From assembly GCA_019429425.1 (NCBI GenBank), contig JAHYIU010000011.1, forward strand, positions 1 through 36,518: DNA of 36,518 nt, read 5' to 3'. This document shows positions 17,279 to 25,144 of this stretch, piece after piece; positions within the stretch are counted from its first letter, which is position 1; each line of letters begins with the position of its first letter. Source of the stretch: Candidatus Syntrophosphaera sp. GTDB lineage: Bacteria; Cloacimonadota; Cloacimonadia; Cloacimonadales; Cloacimonadaceae. Under the pieces are notes generated by a model that made no database searches, had not been told where the DNA came from, and saw only the letters and a list, made by a program, of their open reading frames with translations. Position numbers and translations under genes: made by a program.

Positions 17279-17314
17279 ACGAATTACACGAATTACACGA
17301 ATTACGCGAATTGG
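17279..17314 (+). repeat. Tandem nonamer array (ACGAATTAC)x3 plus a degenerate fourth unit
   Basis: Three exact 9-bp units run from 17279 to 17305, and a diverged unit GCGAATTGG follows to 17314. Just upstream (17220-17250) a decayed GGATTGGACGGAGATT-type stretch looks like another short repeat of the same kind. Confidence 0.85.
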
Positions 17315-17352
17315 CAGGATGGAAGGGTGCGCGGGTTCGCATGGCCTTTCCG

Positions 17353-17448
17353 GGAAAATGGATTCACAACCAGGAAATGGATTCACAAGGACATGTGAAT
17401 CTGTTATCTGCATGTATGCCAATGTGATATGCAAATGGATTCACAAAA
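17353..17448 (+). repeat. Cluster of three ATGGATTCACAA units
   Basis: The 12-mer ATGGATTCACAA occurs three times, beginning near 17357, 17380 and 17435. It recurs in both orientations at 18450-18498. One unit here is followed by GGACATGTGAATC, which matches the reverse of the 18.46-kb hairpin. Confidence 0.75.
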
Positions 17449-17534
17449 AACGGAGCCTGTATGCCCCCCCCCAACGGGCATTCAGACCTGAAGAGGCGGA
17501 TGATCATAGGCGGTGTGTGAAGCGGCCTTGGGGA

Positions 17535-17679
17535 GCGAAACCCCCGTAATGGTGGGGCGAATAATCATGGCAAGCCCCGCAGGGGCGGCAGAGCATAGGC
17601 GGGAGGTGAAGCGAAGCGAAACCCCCGTAACGGTAAGGCGAATAATCATGGCAAGCCCCGCAGGGGCGGAAGAGCATAG
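17535..17679 (+). repeat. Two 64-bp direct repeats with REP-like palindromes
   Basis: 17535-17598 and 17616-17679 are near-identical 64-bp units with an 81-bp period. Each starts GCGAAACCCCCGTAA, contains CGAATAATCATGGCAAG and then the palindrome GCCCCGCAGGGGC, and ends AGAGCATAG. They differ at a few positions, mainly in the GG-rich part after GTAA. Confidence 0.85.
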
Positions 17680-17941
17680 CCCAGGGTGGCAACCCTGGGA
17701 GTATGAGGCGTTGATTCGAAATATTTGTCAAAGCCCCACCCCACCCTTGTCCGCGGCTCTTGTTGAGACGCGGACAGGGGTGGGGGTGGGGAATCCGGAT
17801 TGGGGTACGTGATCCTTCCAAAACCCAGGGTTGCCACCCTGGGCTAAGATCTGCCGCCCCTGCGGGGCTTATCCTGACATTTCGGGTATCCAGCGCCCCA
17901 GGGTTGCCACCCTGGGCCAAGATCTGCCGCCCCTGCGGGGC
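17680..17941. repeat. Array of REP-like palindromes (CCCAGGG..CCCTGGG and GCCCC..GGGGC types)
   Basis: CCCAGGGTTGCCACCCTGGG or its reverse occurs at 17680-17699, 17824-17843 and 17897-17916. CCGCCCCTGCGGGGC occurs at 17854-17868 and 17927-17941, again at 18184-18198, and inverted at 17574-17588 and 17655-17669. They form a mirrored arrangement around 17734-17791, which is itself a long stem. This is typical of REP/BIME-type ssDNA elements; no transposase is in the window. Confidence 0.8.
17734..17791. repeat. Long clamped stem-loop (first of three)
   Basis: The left arm 17734-17755 (CCCCACCCCACCCTTG then TCCGCG) pairs with the right arm 17769-17791 (CGCGGACAGGGG then TGGGGGTGGGG) around a 13-nt loop. 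There is one mismatch and one extra base. The C-rich outer clamp is shared with 18037-18088 and 36154-36210, but the inner stem sequence is different. Confidence 0.8.
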
Positions 17942-18175
17942 TCAGTCTGTAGGCAAACCGGTTTCAACCGGTGCAGGACAATAGGCCCGGGATTCATCCC
18001 GGGTATTTATGGAGGGATCGTTTGTTTCCCCAAATTCCCCACCCCCACCCCAAACACAGTTGCAACTGTGTTTGGGTAGAGGGTGGGGCCAGCAACAACG
18101 AACACACCAGCTTTTAATACGACGGCTAAAGCCGCCGCCTATATTCCTTCACCCCACCTGCGGCGGGGTTGGTCA
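17941..18175 (+). repeat. Composite palindrome array, copy A
   Basis: Five hairpin units stand in fixed order. H1 is ACCGGT-TTCA-ACCGGT (17957-17972). H2 is CCCGGG-ATTCAT-CCCGGG (17986-18003). H3 is a clamp around a perfect 28-bp palindrome (18049-18076, clamps 18037-18044 and 18081-18088). H4 is CGGCT-AA-AGCCG (18123-18134). H5 is the CCCCACC..GGCGGGG stem (18151-18169). The same order with diverged sequence occurs at 36061-36296. Confidence 0.85.
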
Positions 18176-18447
18176 ACGAGCTGCCGCCCCTGCGGGGCTT
18201 ATCTTAGACATAACCGGCATCCCTGCACAAGGGGGGGGGCAATCCTGTGGGTATGCCTCCCATCCAGGGTTTGTAGAATAAAGTAATATATAAAAATAAA
18301 ATTATATAATATATAAATATATCTATATACATATAGAGATAGCATTAATGCAGCATAGTTCTTATCCCAGCACCTCTGCCAAGCAGCTGGCGCACAGCCT
18401 GGGAAATCTGTGAATCGGTTTGCGTAACTGTATGGCCTGTATGACAA

Positions 18448-18498
18448 AAATGGATTCACATGTCCTTGTGAATCCATTTGTTGCTTGTGAATCCATTT
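18448..18498. repeat. 13-bp perfect hairpin plus a third ATGGATTCACA unit
   Basis: AAATGGATTCACA (18448-18460) and TGTGAATCCATTT (18467-18479) form a perfect inverted repeat with a 6-nt loop. A further TTGTGAATCCATTT follows at 18485-18498. These are the same units as at 17353-17448. Confidence 0.85.
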
Positions 18499-18666
18499 GG
18501 AGCTGGCCTCAGCACTGGCCAGGACGAATCATTCCCAGCGCGTTCCGAGGCGCTTCACTCAAGTAAGCGGGAAGTGACAGGCGGGCAGGAGCTTAGAGTT
18601 GACAATGGCATAACGGCCTGATTGGCGGTGAGTTAGGGAACATATTCAAAAAAAGCAAATTATCCT

Positions 18667-18697
18667 TTGACAAAATCCGGGCGTTGGCAAATCTATC
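18667..18697 (+). promoter_or_regulatory. Possible dnaE promoter (-35 TTGACA; weak -10)
   Basis: TTGACA at 18667-18672 lies 50 nt before the dnaE start. The best -10-like hexamer, TCTATC at 18692-18697, is 19 nt away and poor. The position supports the 18723 start and argues against a longer N-terminus from 18684. Confidence 0.35.
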
Positions 18698-18722
18698 CTT
18701 TAAGAGAAGGGAGAGACCAAAG

Positions 18723-21700
18723 ATGTCTTTTGTACATTTGCATAACCATACGCAATACAGCCTTTTGGACGGCGCCTGCCGGGTGGACAGGATGGTGAAA
18801 CTGGCTGTGGAATACGGCATGCCGGCGGTGGCGATCACGGACCATGGCAACCTCTATGGCGTGATCGATTTCTATAAGTGCGCCAGCAAGGCCGGGATCA
18901 AGCCGATCATCGGCATCGAGGCCTATGTCATCAACGGCGAGCTGGACAGCGAGCACCACAAGAGCGACATCCGGCAGCATCTCGTTCTCCTGGCCAAGGA
19001 TTTCCAGGGCTACAAGAACCTGATGAAGCTCTCCTCGATCTCTTTCATCGAAGGTTTTTACTACAAACCGCGGATCAGCAAGAGCCTCCTGGAGAAATAC
19101 AGCGAAGGCCTGATCTGCCTCAGCGCCTGCGTCAAGGGCGAGATCCCCGCGCTGCTTCTGAACGGCAGGGCAGAGGAGGCCCGGGAAGCGATCAGCTGGT
19201 ACCAAAGAGTGTTTGGCGACCGTTTTTACCTCGAGATCCAAAACCACGGCCTGGACTCCGAAAAGGAGGTGATGCCGGTCCTCATCGCCCTGGCCAGGGA
19301 AATGGGCCAGCAGCTTGTGGTGACCAACGATTGCCACTACCTGCACAAGGAAGACTACGAGGCCCACGACATCCTGCTTTGCATCCAGACCGGCAAGGGC
19401 TTGAGCGAGCAGAACCGCCTGCACTACAACACCGACCAGCTCTATTTCAAGACCGAGGAGGAAATGCGGGAGCTTTTCCCCGACGTGCCGGAGGCTTATG
19501 AGAACACTCTGAAGATCGCGGAGCTGATCGACCTGGAGCTGGGGTATGACAAGTTTCTGCTGCCGGAGATCGAGACTCCGCCGGAATTTGAAGACATGGG
19601 CGCTTATCTCCGGGCCCTATGTGAAGAGGGGGCCAGGGAAAAATATCCCGAAATCTCTGATGAGGTCCGCTCCCGGATCGAATTTGAACTCGATGTGATC
19701 CATAGAATGGGCTTTGACGGCTATTACCTGGTGGTGAAGGACCTGATCGACAACGCCCGCAAGCAGGGGGTGCCCGTGGGGCCGGGACGCGGTTCCGGAG
19801 CTGGCAGCATCGTGGCCTATCTGCTGAACATCACCCAGATCGACCCGATCCGCTACGGGCTGATGTTTGAGCGCTTCCTCAACCCGGACCGGATCAGCAT
19901 GCCGGATTTCGACATCGATTTCTGCGCCCAGGGCCGGGGCAAGGTGATCGACTACGTGGTCCAGAAATACGGCCGCAACAGCGTTACGCAGATCATCACC
20001 TTCAGCACGCTGGGCGCCAAATCAGTGATCAAGGACGTGGCCAGGGTGCTGATGGTGCCAGCCAGCGAAGCGAATAACATCACCAAGACCATCCCCTACG
20101 GCAAAAACCTGGAGGAAGCCTATAAGGAATCCCCGGATTTCAAGCATCTGATCGACAACAACGAGCTCTATCAAAGCATCTACAAACACAGCCTGGTTTT
20201 GGAAGGATTGATCCGCCAGACCGGGATCCACGCGGCGGGACTGGTGATCGCGCCCGGCGACCTGACCGAATACATCCCCCTGACCTGCAGCACCCAGAAG
20301 GATGCCGACAACAACATCCTGGTCCAGTATGAAGGCAAATGGCTGGACGAACTGAAGTTTCTCAAAATGGACATCCTGGGGCTCAAGACCCTCACCTTGA
20401 TCCAGAAGACGGTGGACCTGGTGAAGCAGGCGCACAACATTGGCCTGGACGTGGAAAACCTGGACCTGACGGACAAGAAGGTCTATCAGCTGCTGGGGAA
20501 AGGGGAGACGGACGGCGTCTTCCAGTTCGAATCCGACGGCATGCGCAAATACCTGATGGAACTAAGGCCCAACATGTTTGAGGACCTGATCGCCATGGTC
20601 GCCCTGTTCCGGCCCGGCCCGATGCGCTTCATTCCGAACTACATCGCGCGCAAGCATAAAAAGGAAAAGGTCGAATACGACCATCCCATCATGGAGAACA
20701 GCCTGAGGGAAACCTATGGGGTCACGGTCTACCAGGAACAGGTGATGCAGATATCCCGGGAGATGGCTAATTTCACAGGCGGAGAGGCCGATTCGCTGCG
20801 CAAGGCCATGGGCAAAAAGAACCATGAGCTCTTGATGCGTTTCAAGCAGAAATTCGTCGAGGGAGCGACTGCCAACCAGGTGACCGAAAGGGTGGCGGAC
20901 AAGATCTGGCAGGATTGGGAGAAATTCGCTCAATACGCCTTCAACAAATCCCACGCCACCTGTTACGCTTTGGTGGCCTACCGCACGGCCTGGCTCAAAG
21001 CTCATTATCCGGTGGAATTCATGGCCGCCCTGCTTTCCCTGGAGGACGACCCCGCGGCAGTGCCGGTCAAGATCGAGGTCTGCAAGTCCATGGGGATCAA
21101 GATCCTGCCTCCCAACATCAACCGCAGCGACAAGGAATTCAGCGTGCGCGGCAAAGAGGTGCGGTTTGGCCTGAAGGCGATCAAGAACCTGGGCGAGGCG
21201 GCGATCAACGCCATCGTGGAAGACCGCGTGAAGAACGGCACCTACGGCAACATCTTCAATTTCTGCTCCCGGCTGGACAGCAGCGCGATCAACAAAACCG
21301 TGCTGGAAAGCCTGATCGCCAGTGGCTCGATGGATGAACTGGAGGGAACCAGGGCGCAGAAATGGGCCGTGATCGAACTGGCCCTATCTTTCAATACGGG
21401 AGCGCAAAGGGACAGGCGGATCGGGCAGACCTCGCTGTTTGACCTGATCACCTCAGACGAGTCCACCGAAGAGTATTATCCGCCTCTGCCAATCGAGGAT
21501 CCCTGGAGCTATGCCTACCAATTGGAAAAAGAAAAGGAAGTGCTGGGTTTCTACATGGGCGGGCATCCGCTCTATGAATACCGCAGCCTGATCCGGCACC
21601 TTACCAACGCCGACGCCAAGAGCGGCAAGGGCAAGGCGAACCAGGACCTGGTCTTGGCGGGGATCGTGACCGCCATTTCCCGCAAACGCGACGCCAAGGG

Positions 21701-22163
21701 TAATCCAATCGCCTTTGTGGAGTTCGAAGACCTGGCCGGCAGGTATGAAGTTGCGCTGTTCAACCACGACTACCAGACCCATTATCCCAAGCTGGCCGCC
21801 GGGAGCATCTTCTTTGTGTTCGGCACCAAATCCGGTTTCAACGGCAACGACGACAACCTGCTGCGGATCGTGCCTGCGAACCTGATCGCCCTGGAAGAAC
21901 TGCCCCAAATCCTGAAAGGTGAGATCCGGCTGAATATCAAACAGGAAAAGATCTCCCCAGAGTTGGTGGACGCGTTGGACCGCCTGACCCGCAAAGCGCG
22001 GGGTGGATTCACCCTCAAAACCAGCATCAGCAATGAAAACGGCGATGCCTACTTGCTGGAAGCCCAGAAAAAGATCTTTCCCCATAACGCCCTGCTTGAG
22101 TGGATGGAAGAGGAAAAGCTGGATTTCAGCCTCAAATTGAGCAGCGATGAGAAGAGCAATTAA
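18723..22163 (+). CDS. dnaE: DNA polymerase III alpha subunit
   Basis: This gene encodes 1146 residues from the ATG at 18723, with GGGAG upstream. A start at 18684 would add 13 residues with no family match and run through the -35 box. It is the replicative DNA polymerase catalytic subunit (DnaE1 type). The PHP domain at 1-270 has LHNHTQYSLLDG, AITDHGNLYG, IIGIEAYV, IQNHG and VTNDCHY. The polymerase core has GPGRGSGAGSIVAYLL (353-368) and the catalytic PDFDIDF (Asp397, Asp399). GIHAAGLVIAP and LFRPGPMRFIPNYI are conserved. The C-terminal part has helix-hairpin-helix and OB-fold regions. All PHP metal-ligand motifs look present, unlike in E. coli. It is followed by two overlapping GWxTD genes. 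Confidence 0.97.
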   Translation: MSFVHLHNHTQYSLLDGACRVDRMVKLAVEYGMPAVAITDHGNLYGVIDFYKCASKAGIKPIIGIEAYVINGELDSEHHKSDIRQHLVLLAKDFQGYKNLMKLSSISFIEGFYYKPRISKSLLEKYSEGLICLSACVKGEIPALLLNGRAEEAREAISWYQRVFGDRFYLEIQNHGLDSEKEVMPVLIALAREMGQQLVVTNDCHYLHKEDYEAHDILLCIQTGKGLSEQNRLHYNTDQLYFKTEEEMRELFPDVPEAYENTLKIAELIDLELGYDKFLLPEIETPPEFEDMGAYLRALCEEGAREKYPEISDEVRSRIEFELDVIHRMGFDGYYLVVKDLIDNARKQGVPVGPGRGSGAGSIVAYLLNITQIDPIRYGLMFERFLNPDRISMPDFDIDFCAQGRGKVIDYVVQKYGRNSVTQIITFSTLGAKSVIKDVARVLMVPASEANNITKTIPYGKNLEEAYKESPDFKHLIDNNELYQSIYKHSLVLEGLIRQTGIHAAGLVIAPGDLTEYIPLTCSTQKDADNNILVQYEGKWLDELKFLKMDILGLKTLTLIQKTVDLVKQAHNIGLDVENLDLTDKKVYQLLGKGETDGVFQFESDGMRKYLMELRPNMFEDLIAMVALFRPGPMRFIPNYIARKHKKEKVEYDHPIMENSLRETYGVTVYQEQVMQISREMANFTGGEADSLRKAMGKKNHELLMRFKQKFVEGATANQVTERVADKIWQDWEKFAQYAFNKSHATCYALVAYRTAWLKAHYPVEFMAALLSLEDDPAAVPVKIEVCKSMGIKILPPNINRSDKEFSVRGKEVRFGLKAIKNLGEAAINAIVEDRVKNGTYGNIFNFCSRLDSSAINKTVLESLIASGSMDELEGTRAQKWAVIELALSFNTGAQRDRRIGQTSLFDLITSDESTEEYYPPLPIEDPWSYAYQLEKEKEVLGFYMGGHPLYEYRSLIRHLTNADAKSGKGKANQDLVLAGIVTAISRKRDAKGNPIAFVEFEDLAGRYEVALFNHDYQTHYPKLAAGSIFFVFGTKSGFNGNDDNLLRIVPANLIALEELPQILKGEIRLNIKQEKISPELVDALDRLTRKARGGFTLKTSISNENGDAYLLEAQKKIFPHNALLEWMEEEKLDFSLKLSSDEKSN

Positions 22164-23262
22164 ACTTTCCCTGTTGCTTCTGCTGGCCTGCGCGGCACTG
22201 GGCGGGCAGGAACTGATCTACGAAAAGTATCCGGAGGGGGTGGACCTCTGGGTGCTGATACCCTATAATTCCCTGCTATTCAGGCAGGACGCGGACGCGG
22301 TCGAGTATCAGCTGACGCTCGAGATAAAAAACCAGGCGACCAGGCAGACCTGGAATTTCGAGCAAGTCATCCCCGTGCTGAAGAGGGATTGGCTGCAGAA
22401 CACCGCCCTGCCTGTGTACTTCCAGGCGGAGCTGGACCCCGGCAAGCATCAGGCCCTCCTGCGCTTGAAGAATCTGGCCACGGGCGGCAAAACCGACCTG
22501 AAACGGACATTCTCGGTGGGCGAGGCTTTCACTGAGATCGGCCAGCCCTATCTGCTGGTTTTGAAAGAGGGGATATCCTTCATTCCCTCCGATCTGGGCA
22601 AGCTGCCGGTCCCTGTGGAGAACTGCGGCATCAGGCAGAAATTCAGCGCGGCGATCGACAGCGTTCACATCACGCTGCGAGACAGCCTGCTCTATATTCT
22701 GAATCCCGAACGCGAGATCCGGAGCGACCTGACCCGGTTTGTCAACAACGACTCGGCCGGGAACCTTGCCATCAGCTTCTTTGAAGGGAATATCCGCTAC
22801 AACATGGCGCCCTTCCTCTTCAACCAGTGGTTCACCTACAACGCCCGCTACAGCTATAAGGAACAGATCCAGCAACTGCGCTACATCGCCAACCAGAACG
22901 AATGGAAGAGCATTCGCTCCGTTCCGGAGGACATGTATCAAGAGGTGATAGACCGGTTCTGGCAAGTGCATGATCCCAGCCCCGGAACGCTGCGCAACGA
23001 AGCCCGCGAAAGTTTCTACCAAAGGGTGATCACGGCCGATGAGCGGTTCACCGTCCACAAAAGATTGAAGGGTTGGAGCTCCGACCGCGGTAGAATATAT
23101 ATCAAGTACGGTGAACCGGACGAAATTTACAGTGAGGTCCATCCCATCGACCTGTATCCGTTCATAATCTGGTACTATTACGGCCAGAATCTGGAATTTG
23201 TGTTTTCCGACACGGGCGGATTCGGCCAATTCAGACTGAGGAACAAAGATGAGGAATATTAG
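22147..23262 (+). CDS. Secreted GWxTD-domain protein (first of two)
   Basis: This gene encodes 371 residues. Signal peptide MRRAIKLSLLLLLACAALG points to export; the Cys is not in a clear lipobox. The middle (about 30-230) is beta-rich. The C-terminus has the GWxTD-domain signature in variant form, GWSSDRGRIYIKYGEPDEIY, followed by WYYYGQNLEFVFSD. GWxTD domains are known from Bacteroidetes, Fibrobacteres and related phyla; their role is not established. The ATG lies inside the 3' end of dnaE (17-nt overlap) with only a weak ribosome-binding site, which suggests translational coupling. Function unknown. Confidence 0.85.
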   Translation: MRRAIKLSLLLLLACAALGGQELIYEKYPEGVDLWVLIPYNSLLFRQDADAVEYQLTLEIKNQATRQTWNFEQVIPVLKRDWLQNTALPVYFQAELDPGKHQALLRLKNLATGGKTDLKRTFSVGEAFTEIGQPYLLVLKEGISFIPSDLGKLPVPVENCGIRQKFSAAIDSVHITLRDSLLYILNPEREIRSDLTRFVNNDSAGNLAISFFEGNIRYNMAPFLFNQWFTYNARYSYKEQIQQLRYIANQNEWKSIRSVPEDMYQEVIDRFWQVHDPSPGTLRNEARESFYQRVITADERFTVHKRLKGWSSDRGRIYIKYGEPDEIYSEVHPIDLYPFIIWYYYGQNLEFVFSDTGGFGQFRLRNKDEEY

Positions 23263-24586
23263 ACGCGCTTTGCCGGCCATCCTGCTCTGCCTGGCCGGAG
23301 GACTGTTTGCCAACCAGCTGATCAACCTGCACGTGAGCTCGCAGCGCTTCCTGGACAGGGATGGCAACACGGTCATTCATATCGATTACCAGATACCCTA
23401 TGGCAATCTGGTCTTCCTGGCCCATAAGGGCGGCTATTTCGCGGAAGTGGACGTGACCGTGGATGTGGCTCGGGGCGACAGCGTCCTGTTCAGCCAGGCC
23501 ATCCGCGACAACATCGGGATCACCAACAAGGACGACGCTGGCTCGGGCAAATCTTACCTGAACCGGGTGAGCTATATGCTTGACAGGGAAAGCCCCTACC
23601 TTTTCCGGATGACCGCGACCGACCTCAACTCCCAAAGAACCGCAGCCTGGATGTTCTCAGCCAACAGCCTCGAACCCGATGCCGCGCTAAGCGATCTGGA
23701 ACTCTGCAGCCGGGTCTATCCGGACAGCAGCTCCTACCTGGGCAAGTTCCACCGGGGCAAGATGCTGTATCAAACCCAGCCTTCCCGGATCTTCGACAAG
23801 AATGTAAGCGACAACCTTTCCCTGTTCTTTGAGATCTACACGGCCCCGGACAAGCTGGGAGAATCAGCTTTACTGGTCCTGACCGTTGCCAAGGACAGCG
23901 TGCTGGTGCTGGACGATTTCATAGATTACACGCCCCAAAGCGAGGTGGAAGGGGTCACGCTCAAGATCCCCCTGATCGACCTGGCCCCGGGAAAATACCT
24001 TGGCTCATTGGAATACCAGCTGGATGAGGTCGCCACGGCCAGGGAGTTTGAGTTCTTTGTGACCGAGCCCCGCCAGGAAGTGAATTTTCTCTTCACGCAG
24101 CCTGACGATGATTATCAGCTGCTGAAGTATTTCCTGGGCGGCAGCGTCACCTCGGACTGGAAAAACTACGACGAGGCGACCAAGCGCAGGTATGTCAGCC
24201 AGCTGTGGAGAAGCCTCGCCAATTCCAGGTCCATGGGCATCCAGGACTTGATCGAGTTGGTCCGCGAACGGGTCGAATACGCCAACCGCTACTACGGCCA
24301 TTTCAATCCCGGCTGGACCTCCGACATGGGCAGGATCCACATCCGCAACGGCAAACCGGATGAGATCGACAAAGATACCACATCAGACGATACCCGCTAC
24401 GTGCGAAAGGATTACCAGATCTGGAAGTACAGGGGCAGGCTCAACGCTGTGTATTTGTTCGTGGACATCCAAATGAACGGGAACTACAGGTTGGTCTACG
24501 TCAAAAACGACGAAAGCGAAAATTCCAATCCCGATTACCTGAGATATTTGGGAAGTGACTTTGACACTTCAATTTTGGGCAATTAA
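23249..24586 (+). CDS. Secreted GWxTD-domain protein (second of two)
   Basis: This gene encodes 445 residues. Signal peptide MRNIRRALPAILLCLAGGLFA is followed by a beta-rich segment (FRMTATDLNSQRTAAWMFSA, FFEIYTAPDKLGESALLVLT). The C-terminal GWxTD motif is GWTSDMGRIHIRNGKPDEI, with QIWKYRGRLNAVYLFVD after it. It starts 14 nt inside the preceding GWxTD gene. The two proteins share the same domain layout but little sequence outside the motif, so they look like old paralogues that may act as a pair. Function unknown. The 96-bp gap after it shows no clear terminator. Confidence 0.85.
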   Translation: MRNIRRALPAILLCLAGGLFANQLINLHVSSQRFLDRDGNTVIHIDYQIPYGNLVFLAHKGGYFAEVDVTVDVARGDSVLFSQAIRDNIGITNKDDAGSGKSYLNRVSYMLDRESPYLFRMTATDLNSQRTAAWMFSANSLEPDAALSDLELCSRVYPDSSSYLGKFHRGKMLYQTQPSRIFDKNVSDNLSLFFEIYTAPDKLGESALLVLTVAKDSVLVLDDFIDYTPQSEVEGVTLKIPLIDLAPGKYLGSLEYQLDEVATAREFEFFVTEPRQEVNFLFTQPDDDYQLLKYFLGGSVTSDWKNYDEATKRRYVSQLWRSLANSRSMGIQDLIELVRERVEYANRYYGHFNPGWTSDMGRIHIRNGKPDEIDKDTTSDDTRYVRKDYQIWKYRGRLNAVYLFVDIQMNGNYRLVYVKNDESENSNPDYLRYLGSDFDTSILGN

Positions 24587-24682
24587 CGGACCTGAAGAAT
24601 TATTTAGGCTTGATTTGAAGTATTATATGTGATATTGGATTACAAAGAAGATGAACAAAACTTGCGGATCTGGCCAGAATTT

Positions 24683-25063
24683 CTATAGCACCGGCACGAA
24701 CGCATCTTCAAGGTGCTCAAGCTTATATGTGTCGGTGTCGCCAAAATACAACAAAATAATGATGTCGAAACGTATCTTTGGCTTGACATATTCAGGGTGC
24801 AAAATAATATATCTTTGAGCAGTGGTTGAGATACGCCTTTGCTTGGTGTATCCAATATTCATCAATGCTTGTCTTATAGAGTGTTTGGAACGTGTTTTGA
24901 CCTCAACGAACACTAGGTTTTCTTCGTTTTGAGCGACAATGTCGATCTCACCTGTATCTGCGCGGAAGTTCCTGTGCAGTATTGCGTAACCCTTGCTGAT
25001 CAAATACTTTGCTGCGAGGTCTTCTCCAGTATGAAAGAGTTCCGTTGATTTTTGCTTTTGCAT
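24683..25063 (-). CDS. UPF0102 (YraN) family nuclease-fold protein
   Basis: This gene encodes 126 residues. The signature TGEIDIVAQNEENLVFVEVKTR is the conserved core of UPF0102/YraN. It resembles the PD-(D/E)xK nuclease fold: Glu and Asp in GEID, then ExK in EVKTR. The start HTGEDLAAKYLISKGY and RNFRADTGEIDI are family landmarks. The length is as expected. The gene is clearly AT-richer than its neighbours, and stands alone between a plus-strand operon and a divergent outer-membrane protein gene. Role not established; some relatives bind Holliday-junction-like DNA only by inference. Confidence 0.9.
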   Translation of the reverse strand: MQKQKSTELFHTGEDLAAKYLISKGYAILHRNFRADTGEIDIVAQNEENLVFVEVKTRSKHSIRQALMNIGYTKQRRISTTAQRYIILHPEYVKPKIRFDIIILLYFGDTDTYKLEHLEDAFVPVL

Positions 25064-25078
25064 GGAGCAAAAAAAAGC

Positions 25079-25106
25079 TTGACGGAAAATATGTCAATGT
25101 TATTAT
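25079..25106 (+). promoter_or_regulatory. Sigma-70-like promoter for the outer-membrane protein gene
   Basis: TTGACG (25079-25084) and TATTAT (25101-25106) are spaced by 16 nt, 38 nt before the start codon. The -35 box is part of TTGAC-N9-GTCAA (25079-25097), whose other arm is a minus-strand TTGAC. This could serve the divergent YraN gene or be a chance inverted repeat. Confidence 0.55.
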
Positions 25107-25144
25107 GCCCTGAGATTAAAATGCACCGAAAGGTGGAGGGAAGT

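Larger units (their letters stand above)
16834..18722. other. 1.9-kb gene-free, repeat-rich region between divergent rnfC and dnaE
   Basis: No open frame here has a credible start, composition or family; the frames that exist run through repeats. From left to right the stretch holds two 9-T runs (near 16867 and 16911), an ACACGGAGACGCAGAGG fragment (about 16984), a heptamer tandem array, the right 42-bp repeat, a nonamer array, ATGGATTCACA units, two 64-bp direct repeats, many REP-like palindromes, a composite palindrome array (17941-18175), an AT-only tract (18288-18346) and a 13-bp hairpin. The rnf and dnaE promoters should lie at its two ends. No tRNA was seen. Confidence 0.8.

Noticed and set aside
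17118-18286. Several plus- and minus-strand frames of 60-143 codons in the repeat region
   Set aside because: They run through tandem repeats and palindromes, have no good ribosome-binding sites, and the translations resemble no protein family.
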